Shown in pieces: positions 15,815-23,305 of a stretch of 24,742 nt of DNA. The DNA is from JBDLID01 sp039715055 (GTDB lineage Bacteria; Desulfobacterota; Desulfobulbia; Desulfobulbales; Desulfocapsaceae): positions 1 through 24,742 of the forward strand of contig JBDLID010000036.1 in the NCBI GenBank assembly GCA_039715055.1, in the 5' to 3' direction. Each line of letters opens with the position of its first letter. Position 1 is the stretch's first letter. The position numbers and the translations under genes were made by a program. Under the pieces are notes generated by a model. It saw nothing but the letters and a program-made list of their open reading frames with translations. It was not told where the DNA came from and made no database searches.

Positions 15815-15864
15815 TCAGCTTTTCCAGCCGCCCCCCCCCTGTTGCTGAGTCATGGCTACTCCTT
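15815..15864 (-). promoter_or_regulatory. Frame-broken start signal for sir2: AAGGAG, ATG and G9 tract
   Basis: On the minus strand AAGGAG (15864-15859) is followed five bases later by ATG (15853-15851), an ideal start signal that overlaps the end of lon. The frame runs into nine G (15839-15831) and stops after 12 codons (TGA 15817-15815). With ten G it would read into Sir2 and add 16 residues. This is either a slippage-controlled start or a sequencing error in the homopolymer. Confidence 0.6.
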
Positions 15865-18216
15865 TTCAAGAAGGATCTCAAGGGCCTCGCTGATGGTATG
15901 GGGGTAACGGATTTTGACTCCTTCCAGGACATCAGCAGGGATCTCCAGCACATCTTTTTCATTGAGCACCGGCAAAACCAGCTCTTTTATTCCTGCGCGC
16001 AGCGCGGCCAGCACCTTTTCGTTGACGCCGCCCACCGGCAGGACATCACCGCGCAGGGTGATCTCACCGGTCATGGCCACATCGTCACGCACCGGCCGTC
16101 CACTAATCACTGAGACCAGGGCAGAAACCATGGCGACACCGGCCGAGGGTCCATCCTTGGGAATCGCTCCCTCCGGAACATGGACGTGAATATCGACGGT
16201 GGAAAAGACATCTTCATCAATCCCCAGTTCATCAGCATGGGAGCGAATGTAGGAGAGTGCGGCGGTGGCCGACTCCTTCATCACCTCGCCCAGTTTACCG
16301 GTGAGGGTGAGCCCGCCTCTTCCCTTCATCTTCGAGGTCTCAATGAAGAGAAGTTTACCGCCCACCGGGGTCCAGGCAAGGCCAGTGGCCAGTCCCGGCC
16401 CCCAGGACCTGGCCTTGATCTCCGAATAGAACCGGATCGGGCCAAGAAAATCATAGAGGTCTTTTTCGGTTATGACATGGTGACTCTCGTCTCCCCTGGC
16501 AATCCTGGCGGCTACGCCACGACAGAGGGCACCGATCTCACGCTCGAGATTACGCACCCCGGCCTCCCGGGTATACGATTCGATGAGTGTCTCCAGAGCC
16601 CGGTCTTCAATCTCAAGATCACTGCTCTCAAGACCATGGGCATCAAGCTGCCTGGCGAGCAGGTGACGTTTGGCAATGGCTGCCTTTTCATCGAGGGTGT
16701 AGCCGGACAGCTCCACCACCTCCATCCGGTCCAGCAGAGGCCCGGGGATGGTGTCGAGCATATTGGCGGTGGCGATAAACAGCACTTTGGAGAGGTCGAA
16801 CTCCACATCAAGATAGTGGTCGGTAAAGGTTGCATTCTGCTCCGGATCCAGGACCTCGAGCAGTGCCGATGCCGGATCACCGCGAAAATCGTTGCCCAGC
16901 TTGTCAACCTCATCGAGAAGAAAAACCGGGTTGTTGGACTCCGCCCTTTTCAGACTCTGGATAATGCGGCCGGGCAAAGCACCGATATAGGTCCGCCGGT
17001 GACCTCGAATCTCGGCCTCGTCCCTTACTCCGCCAAGAGCCATACGGACAAACTTACGGTTCATGGTACGGGCTATGGACTGACCCAGTGAAGTCTTGCC
17101 CACACCTGGAGGACCGGCAAAGCAGAGGATCGGTCCATGGACATCTTTTTTCAGTTTACGTACTGCAAGAAACTCGACAATCCGCTTCTTTATCTTTTCC
17201 AACCCGTAGTGATCCTCATCAAGGTCCTTTTCCGCCTTATCAAGATCAAGGGTGTCTTCTGTGGACTCAAGCCAGGGCAGATCAAGAAGCCAGTCAAGGT
17301 AATTTCTCGACACCGAATACTCAGGTGATGAGGGCGAAATGGACTCCAGCCTCCCAAGTTCCTTCTCGGCAACCTTACGGGTGCTGTCCGGAAGATCTTT
17401 GTTCTCCAACCGTTCGCGGAACTCCTTGACCTCCACCTTCTCATCATCCTCACCCAGCTCCTTGCGAATGGCCTGGAGCTGCTGGCGCAGGTAGAATTCC
17501 CGCTGGCGGCCGTCGATATCTTTTTTAACCGACTCCTGGAGTTCACGACCAGCCTCCACCGTCTCCAGTCGTTTGTTCAACTCAAGGGTCACCCGTTCGA
17601 GCATCTCTTCGCAATCGCTGATCTCAAGGATCTCCTGCTCCGCATCAATCTTGAGGTTGAGCTGCGAGGTGACCAGGAAGCCGATATGAAAAGGATCCTC
17701 CAGTGCGTTGAGTGTAGCGGCGAGCTCCTGTGGCAGTTCACTGAGTTCAGCCAGTTTTGCAAACTGGGTGCGCAGGTTCTCCACCATGATCAGGCTCTTT
17801 TTACTCCCGCTCTGGTCCATGGCCTGCTCTTTGACCGCGGCACGAAAATAGGGTGTGGTCTGCTGGAACTCACCGATATCAATCTTTTTGGTGCCGCTGA
17901 CCAGGACATGGTAGTGGCCATCCGGATCCTTGTTCAGCTTATGGATATAGCCGAGAACCCCAACGCTGAAGAGATCTTCGGCCTTAAAAGGTGTCTTGTC
18001 CCCCTGGTTCTTACCACGACTGGTGGCCAGACCGATCAGCCGATCCCCCAGAAGGGCGTCGTCAATCAATTGGTGTGAGGGTTCATCGCTTATCTGCAGA
18101 GGAAATCCCATGCCCGGAAAAAAGACAAACCCATGGAGGGGAAGAATGGACAGAGTCCCGGGGACGTCAAGCTGTGTTGGGTCTACGTGATGTTCTTGAG
18201 GCTCTTCTGCTGCCAT
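15856..18216 (-). CDS. lon: ATP-dependent protease Lon (LonA type)
   Basis: 786 aa, full length. Lon is a soluble AAA+ protease that degrades damaged and selected regulatory proteins. The N-terminal substrate domain begins SILPLHGFVFFPGMGFPLQI. A coiled helical region (RQREFYLRQQLQAIRKELGE) leads to the AAA+ module with Walker A GPPGVGKT (368-375), FLLDEVDKL as Walker B and sensor residues in ATANMLDTIPGPLLDRMEV. The protease domain has the catalytic Ser691 in PKDGPSAGVAM and Lys734 in PVGGVNEKV, 43 residues apart as in characterised Lon. The start is supported by GAGGAG nearby. It follows the Hsp20 gene, separated by a palindromic repeat, and is followed by sir2, so a heat- or stress-induced operon is likely. 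Confidence 0.97.
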   Translation of the reverse strand: MAAEEPQEHHVDPTQLDVPGTLSILPLHGFVFFPGMGFPLQISDEPSHQLIDDALLGDRLIGLATSRGKNQGDKTPFKAEDLFSVGVLGYIHKLNKDPDGHYHVLVSGTKKIDIGEFQQTTPYFRAAVKEQAMDQSGSKKSLIMVENLRTQFAKLAELSELPQELAATLNALEDPFHIGFLVTSQLNLKIDAEQEILEISDCEEMLERVTLELNKRLETVEAGRELQESVKKDIDGRQREFYLRQQLQAIRKELGEDDEKVEVKEFRERLENKDLPDSTRKVAEKELGRLESISPSSPEYSVSRNYLDWLLDLPWLESTEDTLDLDKAEKDLDEDHYGLEKIKKRIVEFLAVRKLKKDVHGPILCFAGPPGVGKTSLGQSIARTMNRKFVRMALGGVRDEAEIRGHRRTYIGALPGRIIQSLKRAESNNPVFLLDEVDKLGNDFRGDPASALLEVLDPEQNATFTDHYLDVEFDLSKVLFIATANMLDTIPGPLLDRMEVVELSGYTLDEKAAIAKRHLLARQLDAHGLESSDLEIEDRALETLIESYTREAGVRNLEREIGALCRGVAARIARGDESHHVITEKDLYDFLGPIRFYSEIKARSWGPGLATGLAWTPVGGKLLFIETSKMKGRGGLTLTGKLGEVMKESATAALSYIRSHADELGIDEDVFSTVDIHVHVPEGAIPKDGPSAGVAMVSALVSVISGRPVRDDVAMTGEITLRGDVLPVGGVNEKVLAALRAGIKELVLPVLNEKDVLEIPADVLEGVKIRYPHTISEALEILLEKE

Positions 18217-18245
18217 TTTCTACTCCTCAACCCTGATGGCGTCGA

Positions 18246-18352
18246 TAAAAAACTTCATCTCCTTCGTTGCTGCGAATTTTCTATCATCACGACGTACCTT
18301 AGTACGCCGAAAATAATAGAAAATTCACGCGCCTCGGTTATGAAGTTTTTTA
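18246..18352. repeat. 107-bp imperfect palindrome between hsp20 and lon
   Basis: The arms start with a perfect 13-bp inverted repeat (TAAAAAACTTCAT, 18246-18258, with 18340-18352). A second perfect block is GAATTTTCTAT (18273-18283) with 18316-18326, and the centre is CGTAC-CTTA-GTACG (18293-18306). It ends two bases from the hsp20 stop codon and 29 bases before the lon start. The general plan, with a GTAC-containing core, resembles the element at 6992-7101, though the arms differ. Confidence 0.8.
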
Positions 18353-18353
18353 C

Positions 18354-18824
18354 TTAGCCATCTGATTTTTCACTTTTTACGAGGCCATCAACCTTGATAG
18401 TAACAGTCACTTTGGCCGCCGGAGTTTTTTTCGCAAGAGTTACCGTCACGATACCTTTTTCATAGGACGAGACGGCCCGATCGACATCGATGGCCACCGG
18501 CAGGGGAACAGTGCGCTGGAAACCGCCAAGTTCAATCTCCAGCTGATGAACGCAGGCAATGGATTTTTGCTTCGGCAGCTGCCTGCAGCCGCTGATTGTC
18601 AGCTGCTGTTCCTCAACCACCAGTTCGAGGCTGTTTTTGTCGACACCGGCCAGATCAAAAAAAACAAGAAGTTCGTCAGCGGACTCATAGATGTCCACCG
18701 GCGGCTGCCAGTGTCCCGACTCGACCCGCACCATCCGCGACAACGACATATTGCGCATCAATCGCCCCGCGGTCTGATGCATCTCTTCAAATTCCCGAAA
18801 CAATTTCTTTGAAAATGGATCCAC
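18354..18824 (-). CDS. Hsp20-family small heat-shock protein
   Basis: 156 aa from the GTG at 18824, chosen because GGGGAGG lies six bases before it; a TTG at 18857 would add 11 residues. Small heat-shock proteins hold unfolding proteins for later refolding or degradation. The alpha-crystallin domain spans about residues 40-130: WQPPVDIYESADELLVFFDLAGVDKNSLEL, LTISGCRQLP, the GGFQRTVPLP strand and the closing ...YEKGIVTVTLAKK with the conserved G-x-L/V-x-(V/I) type end. The C-terminal tail TVTIKV may give the I/V-x-I/V anchor used in oligomer assembly. A promoter candidate lies upstream, and lon follows, linking a holdase with a protease in one transcript. Confidence 0.92.
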   Translation of the reverse strand: MDPFSKKLFREFEEMHQTAGRLMRNMSLSRMVRVESGHWQPPVDIYESADELLVFFDLAGVDKNSLELVVEEQQLTISGCRQLPKQKSIACVHQLEIELGGFQRTVPLPVAIDVDRAVSSYEKGIVTVTLAKKTPAAKVTVTIKVDGLVKSEKSDG

Positions 18825-18880
18825 AGCAGCCCTCCCCGGACTCGACCTGGTAAACAATAAAAAGATAATGCCTTCTTAAA

Positions 18881-18909
18881 GGGATAGGTGTTCAACAAAG
18901 TTCTGTCAA
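18881..18909 (-). promoter_or_regulatory. Candidate promoter for the hsp20-lon-sir2 cluster
   Basis: On the minus strand TTGACA (18909-18904) is followed after 17 bases by TATCCC (18886-18881), about 57 bases before the GTG start. The -35 is perfect and the -10 weak. A sigma32-type CCCCAT box at the proper distance was not seen, and no CIRCE element is visible, so heat control cannot be claimed. Confidence 0.4.
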
Positions 18910-18960
18910 TGGGAAGGATATGGATTACTGCAGTGAGCCAAAAAGAGTGCACAGCCAACC

Positions 18961-19728
18961 ATGTTGCGGTACCATATTATGATGAACGATCCTTTTGCAC
19001 GAACACGCTCTTTCCTGGGAGACAGCCATTTTGAGCGCTTCAGCCGCTCTTCGGCAACCATTGTCGGGATTGGGGCGGTGGGCGGCCATGCTGCAGAAGC
19101 CCTGGTGCGCGCTGGCATCACCAGCCTGCGCCTGGTGGATTTTGACCTGGTCCAGATTTCAAATATCAACCGCCAGATCATGGCTCTCCACTCCACCATT
19201 GGTCAGCCCAAGGTGGAGGCGGCCAGGCAGCGGCTGCTCGATATCAATCCAAATTGTACAATCGAGGCCATGGAACTATTCTGTGATGATGAGAGCAGTA
19301 AAGAGATCCTCAGCCCCAGGCCTGATCTTCTCATCGACTGTATCGACTCCCTCAATCCAAAATGCCAGCTGCTGGTTGCCGCCGCAGAGCTGCAGCTTCC
19401 CACCCTGTCATCCATGGGAGCGGCGCTGCGCAGCGACCCGACAAAAATCCAGGTCGCCGATATCATGGAATCCAACCACTGTCCACTGGCCAAAAGGGTC
19501 AGAAAATTCTTACGAAGACGGGGCGTTGCGGGTGGTATTGACTGCGTCTACTCCTCGGAACGGGTGGAATTTGATTACCCGCAGCCAGCTGAAGAAGAAC
19601 CGCCCGCGACTGAACACGCCAAACGGGGCAGAAAACGAAATACCCTTGCCAGCCTGCCCACCCTCACAGGTATCTTCGGGCTCACCCTTGCCAACGAGGC
19701 CATTCTCAGGCTGAGCAGAAAAAAGTAA
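18961..19728 (+). CDS. tcdA: tRNA threonylcarbamoyladenosine dehydratase (TcdA/CsdL-type, ThiF/E1 family)
   Basis: 255 aa. ATP-dependent E1-like enzyme that cyclises t6A37 in tRNAs to ct6A. The start of the protein has the family's DPFARTRSFLGDSHFERFSRSS pattern in place of the usual RFxR...LLG. The nucleotide loop GIGAVGGHAAEALVRAGI is at about residues 37-54. It is followed by LVDFDLVQISNINRQIMAL, the acidic segment LIDCIDSLNPK, and SSMGAALRSDPTKIQVADI. The central NHCPLAKRVRKFLRRRGV matches TcdA more than ThiF or MoeB. ATG at 18961 has no clear ribosome site; ATGs at 18979 and 18982 are alternatives. It is divergent from hsp20, across a ~130-base gap. Confidence 0.85.
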   Translation: MLRYHIMMNDPFARTRSFLGDSHFERFSRSSATIVGIGAVGGHAAEALVRAGITSLRLVDFDLVQISNINRQIMALHSTIGQPKVEAARQRLLDINPNCTIEAMELFCDDESSKEILSPRPDLLIDCIDSLNPKCQLLVAAAELQLPTLSSMGAALRSDPTKIQVADIMESNHCPLAKRVRKFLRRRGVAGGIDCVYSSERVEFDYPQPAEEEPPATEHAKRGRKRNTLASLPTLTGIFGLTLANEAILRLSRKK

Positions 19729-19770
19729 CCTTCAGTGATTAGGCACCTGTCTGAAAATTACAGTTTTTAC

Positions 19771-19811
19771 TGGTACATCGGGTATTGGGGAACACAATAC
19801 CCGATGTACCA
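19771..19811. repeat. Perfect 17-bp inverted repeat at the start of the accessory segment
   Basis: TGGTACATCGGGTATTG (19771-19787) and its exact reverse complement (19795-19811) are separated by seven bases. No T-run follows on either strand, so it is not an ordinary terminator. It lies where base composition and gene type change, so it may mark an insertion point. Confidence 0.75.
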
Positions 19812-19902
19812 ACAAGAAAAACAGCGCTATACTATTGAAATACCTGCAAATATCTGCTGCCAGAAACTGGAGGAGCATTCATAATAAAAAAGGCTATATA
19901 AA

Positions 19903-20832
19903 ATGAAAATCGTTGTTTGTACCAAATACGGACCACCAGAGGTTCTTCAGTTTAAAGAAGTAGCAAAACCTTTACCTAAAGATAATGAAGTACTGATAAA
20001 AGTACATGCTACAACAGTACACATAGGGGATACTAAGGTTCGGCGCTTAGAGCCTGGTTTAGGCCCCATCAAGGATTTCTTTTTCAAACCCATGATGCGA
20101 ATAATAATAGGGTTCAGAGGGCCAAGAAAAAAAATACTTGGAATGGAGTTGGCTGGAGAAATTGAAGCTGTGGGCAAAAATGTTAAGCTGTTTAAGAAAG
20201 GTGACTCCGTTTTTGCATCCACTGAATTTGAATTTGGCGCCTATGCCCAGTATCGCTGTATGCCTGAAGATGGAATTCTGGCAATAAAACCAGCGTGTAT
20301 GACCTACGAGGAAGCTGCCCCGGTTTCTAATGGGGGTTTAACGGCCTTGCTTAACCTTAGAAAAGCAAATATTCAGAAGGGTCAAAAGGTATTAATTTAC
20401 GGAGCCTCCGGTAGTGTTGGTACTTATGCAATACAGCTTGCTAAACACTTTGGGGCAAAAGTTACAGGAGTATGCAGCACTGCGAATTTAGAAATGGTTA
20501 AATCTCTGGGTGCCGACAAGCTCATAGATTACACGCAAGAAGATTTTACCAAAAGCGGTGATGCTTATGACATTATTTTTGATGCGGTAGGCAAGATCGC
20601 ACCATCAAAACGCAAAATATCTTTAAAAAAATCAGGGGTATATGTCAACATTCTTGCCTTGTCAAACAACCATAAATTAAAGGTTGAAGACCTGATCTTT
20701 CTCAAAGAACTCTGCGAGACAGGAAAACTAAGGTCAGTAATAGACAAACGCTACCCCATGGAACAAATAGTAGATGCTCACCGGTATGTTGACCAGGGCC
20801 ACAAAAAAGGAAATGTGGTTATTACACTATAA
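19903..20832 (+). CDS. MDR-superfamily NAD(P)-dependent oxidoreductase (quinone-oxidoreductase-like)
   Basis: 309 aa. A medium-chain dehydrogenase/reductase without catalytic or structural zinc ligands. The substrate domain begins MKIVVCTKYGPPEVLQFKEV and includes GMELAGEIEAVGKNVKLFKKGD. The Rossmann fold has IYGASGSVGTYAIQLAKHFG (about 165-184). The C-terminal half includes the AVG.I.PSKR segment, a shortened lobe, and closes with HRYVDQGHKKGNVVITL. The coding DNA is more A+T rich than the export and Lon genes (for example 23 of 60 G+C in 20101-20160), which points to later acquisition. The ribosome site is modest (AAGG, some distance upstream). The substrate is unknown, perhaps quinones or unsaturated carbonyls. 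Confidence 0.85.
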   Translation: MKIVVCTKYGPPEVLQFKEVAKPLPKDNEVLIKVHATTVHIGDTKVRRLEPGLGPIKDFFFKPMMRIIIGFRGPRKKILGMELAGEIEAVGKNVKLFKKGDSVFASTEFEFGAYAQYRCMPEDGILAIKPACMTYEEAAPVSNGGLTALLNLRKANIQKGQKVLIYGASGSVGTYAIQLAKHFGAKVTGVCSTANLEMVKSLGADKLIDYTQEDFTKSGDAYDIIFDAVGKIAPSKRKISLKKSGVYVNILALSNNHKLKVEDLIFLKELCETGKLRSVIDKRYPMEQIVDAHRYVDQGHKKGNVVITL

Positions 20833-20973
20833 TGCTCACAGCAGAATGAAAGGCGTTATCTGTTTTTGATATGAAGAGAAATTTAAAATCTCACATTGTA
20901 TCTTCGCTATGTATACGAGCAGCCGTTGAACTGGCAACAAAGAGAAGCTTTGCTTAAACCTGTGTGAACGCCA

Positions 20974-21639
20974 ATGACTTATCGCAGTACATCGCGTTTT
21001 TTACTCGAGGGACTCGAGGGCATCACGGTTTTACTTTTCGTCATGATCACATGGCCATTATCCAGGAGATGGTTTAATAATTGGGGTAGCACCATTTGTG
21101 AGCGAAGGCGCAAATGGGTTGGTGATACCTTCGTAATGGCGGCCAAAGAGACATATACCCGAGCGATAGATGTTGATGCTTCACCAGAAGTCGTGTGGCG
21201 ATGGATCGTGCAGTTCGGGCTTGGTCGGGCGGGTTTCTATTCCTACGAGATACTTGAGCGACTGGCAGGCATCCCGGTACGGAACGTCGAGAGCATCGTT
21301 CCTGGTTGCCAATCACTCAAAATTGGAGACGAGATCAAATTGCATCCTAAGGCACCAGGCATTCCAGTTGGTGCTCTTAAGGTTGCAAGTCACATCTGCT
21401 TCGGCAAGTCTGGTCCGATTCAGATGACAAATCCGGACCCCAATCGATCGTGGTCTATCTATTTAGAACCTCGCTCGGACCAGTTATGTCGCTTATTACT
21501 CCGCAGCTGTATTGACTCGTTACGAAAACCGTCGTTTTTCAAGCGTGTTGGATTGGCTATCGGGGCACCGATCGATTTCGTAATGGAGCAACGGATGCTT
21601 CGAACAATTCGACGACTCGCCAAGTCTGAGGGATCATGA
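20974..21639 (+). CDS. Membrane-anchored SRPBCC/START-like protein
   Basis: 221 aa. A hydrophobic N-terminal segment (about 16-27, ITVLLFVMITWPL) probably anchors it, followed by a soluble domain. The pattern RAIDVDASPEVVWRWIVQFG, GRAGFYSYE.LERLAGI, GDEIKLHP and WSIYLEP fits the SRPBCC (polyketide cyclase/START) superfamily, which forms a deep ligand pocket. No catalytic residues can be identified. The ATG at 20974 lacks a strong ribosome site. Gap 20833-20973 upstream contains no recognised element. The neighbours are unrelated redox genes, so the ligand cannot be guessed. Confidence 0.65.
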   Translation: MTYRSTSRFLLEGLEGITVLLFVMITWPLSRRWFNNWGSTICERRRKWVGDTFVMAAKETYTRAIDVDASPEVVWRWIVQFGLGRAGFYSYEILERLAGIPVRNVESIVPGCQSLKIGDEIKLHPKAPGIPVGALKVASHICFGKSGPIQMTNPDPNRSWSIYLEPRSDQLCRLLLRSCIDSLRKPSFFKRVGLAIGAPIDFVMEQRMLRTIRRLAKSEGS

Positions 21640-21969
21640 CTTTTTTATAGTTGGATAAGCATTGAGCGAATTACTTGAAGGTACTTTAAAAAATTAGTAT
21701 TTCAGGTCAAAGTAGCCTTGAGCCAGATAACCAGAGTAGTAACCTGACAGCAGGAGGTCGGGACTTTGGATACTTCCACGTTACGCATCAAGGTTTAAAC
21801 GGTATTCAACGGTGTTTGGGGGTAAAATACTACTTTAATGCAAATAAGAAAAAAAGTATCGTGTCCCCTGAATACACCCACGGAATACACAAGGGGATAA
21901 CTGCGATAAATCATAATTTTGTACAATCCTTTTAAAGGCACTTTTGAGAGTGGGGAGCAACACGACACA
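21640..21969. other. 330-base gap with a repeat fragment and a direct repeat
   Basis: No credible gene. At 21680-21697 there is an 18-base stretch (GGTACTTTAAAAAATTAG) differing at two positions from the start of the palindromes at 24190 and 24645, possibly a solo fragment. GAATACAC occurs twice (21870-21877, 21883-21890) flanked by CCCC and GGGG (21865-21868, 21893-21896), an operator-like arrangement about 80 bases before the flavin-reductase gene. Confidence 0.4.
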
Positions 21970-22659
21970 ATGGAACACCGCACTGAATTTATTGAACGAA
22001 TAAAAAGGACACCTGCTGCTGTAAGTTACCGCTTTAAAAAGCCCGAGGGCTTGAACTTTACCGCCGGTCAATACATGTTGGTAGACCTGGGTGACGACCT
22101 GGTACACCCATTATCACTGAGCAACTGCCCTGAAGAGGCCGGAGTCCTTGAGTTCACCAAACGGATGACAGGCAGCCCATACTGTAATCGCCTGGAGTCT
22201 CTTGAAAAGGGAGACGCCATTGACGTAAAGGGCCCGGCTGGTAAGTTTTGCATTTCCGGCTCAGACGAGACTCTTGTCATGATAGCCGGAGGCATTGGTA
22301 TCACGCCTATCAGGAGTATTCTTACGAGCCTCGAGAAAAAAAGAGACAATACCGGTACAGTTATCCTGATCTACGGGAATCTGAATAGAGAGGATATAGC
22401 CTTCAGAGATGAATTGGAAAATTTAAAACTGAACGATTACCACCTGGTCCATGTTCTATCGGACACCACCGGCATGGAAAACGCTTATCAAGGATTCATA
22501 AACGCTGAGATAATTTCAAAAGAAGTTCCTCAAAGCAGCACTGGCCGCTATATGATCTCAGGCCCACCGGTCATGGTCGAGGCGATAAAAAAAGCACTGG
22601 GTACGATTGATGTTTCGGAAGAGAGGATTGTTACCGACATATTTCACGGATATGATTGA
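21970..22659 (+). CDS. FAD/NAD(P)-binding oxidoreductase, ferredoxin-NADP reductase-like module
   Basis: 229 aa flavoprotein electron-transfer module. The N-terminal FAD-binding barrel has FTAGQYMLVDLG and HPLSLSN (H46-N52), where His replaces the usual Arg of the RxxS motif. The NAD(P) domain has GGIGITPIRSIL (about 106-117) and a terminal SGPPVMVEAIKKAL segment (about 197). There is no C-terminal ferredoxin domain, so it must use a separate partner; none is adjacent. The ATG at 21970 begins the conserved sequence; a TTG at 21919 would add 17 residues of no family character. A GGGGAG lies upstream with rather long spacing. Confidence 0.85.
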   Translation: MEHRTEFIERIKRTPAAVSYRFKKPEGLNFTAGQYMLVDLGDDLVHPLSLSNCPEEAGVLEFTKRMTGSPYCNRLESLEKGDAIDVKGPAGKFCISGSDETLVMIAGGIGITPIRSILTSLEKKRDNTGTVILIYGNLNREDIAFRDELENLKLNDYHLVHVLSDTTGMENAYQGFINAEIISKEVPQSSTGRYMISGPPVMVEAIKKALGTIDVSEERIVTDIFHGYD

Positions 22660-22781
22660 GAGGTTGGCCGATACCTCTTGGCTACCGTTAAAAATCGCCT
22701 TTCAGGCCAAACTCTTCGTTACGAGAAAAATAAATTGATCCATAATTTCGACTACTATCAAAACTGGAAAACAGGACTATC

Positions 22782-23222
22782 ATCAAGCTGACATCATCCA
22801 CTCGTGCTCTTAAAATTTCTGCCGCCCTTGTCTGGTATACTGGAGGTATTATTCTCGCTTCAAAGGGAGGCAGCCTTTTACTTGAGGCCGACAGAATAAA
22901 CCCGAACCAGAACTGGACCTGGCCGGCTATAATAATTGGGCTGCTTATTGGCTTGATAAAAGCAAAATACCTCTTCAACAGGGCCTGCATAAGGAACCTT
23001 GCCCGAATAGACTCATTAATCAACCCCAAAGCATACCAATTTTATCGGCCAAGATTTTTTGTTTTATTGATAATAATGATCTTAGCAGGGGCAACACTGT
23101 CCAGAATGGCATCTTCCAATTTTCCTTTTTTAATAGGGGTCGCGATACTGGACTTCAGCCTTGCTACCGCTTTACTGGCAAGCAGCTTTACATTTTGGCA
23201 ACAGAAGGCTTTTAAAAGGTGA
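22782..23222 (+). CDS. Small multi-spanning membrane protein, start codon unclear
   Basis: The open frame runs from 22746 to the stop at 23222 and encodes a convincing membrane protein: hydrophobic segments AALVWYTGGIILASKGG, WPAIIIGLLIGLIKAKYL, a basic loop with INPKAYQFYRPRFF, then FVLLIIMILAGATLSRM and a last hydrophobic segment ILDFSLATALLASSF. No ATG, GTG or TTG occurs before the second helix; a TTG at 22953 would delete two helices. I place the start at an ATC (22782) after AGG, with low certainty. It may instead be a gene whose 5' end was damaged or mis-sequenced. Family not recognised. Confidence 0.55.
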   Translation: MKLTSSTRALKISAALVWYTGGIILASKGGSLLLEADRINPNQNWTWPAIIIGLLIGLIKAKYLFNRACIRNLARIDSLINPKAYQFYRPRFFVLLIIMILAGATLSRMASSNFPFLIGVAILDFSLATALLASSFTFWQQKAFKR

Positions 23223-23305
23223 GGTGGCCGTGAGCCTGGACTTCTCCTGCTATTTTTCTAACGAATCCTTTATCAATTATTTCCTCAAAAAACGAACAAC
23301 TCCCC

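Noticed and set aside
15136..16113. A 325-residue open frame on + across sir2 and the end of lon
   Set aside because: Antisense to two well-supported genes; composition is Gln/His-rich and irregular, without recognisable motifs.
16180..17091. A 303-residue open frame antisense to lon
   Set aside because: It lies fully opposite the Lon AAA+ and protease domains, has no domain signature, and its length follows from the codon bias of lon.
19771..19811. Perfect inverted repeat as a rho-independent terminator of tcdA
   Set aside because: No T-run follows on the + strand; the T-run is on the upstream side and gives A on the opposite strand.
20833..20973. GGCGTTATC and GTGAACGCC in the gap between the MDR and SRPBCC genes, resembling integron attC ends
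   Set aside because: Order and spacing are wrong for an attC site (the GTT-type box comes before the AAC-type box), and no integrase or cassette array is visible.
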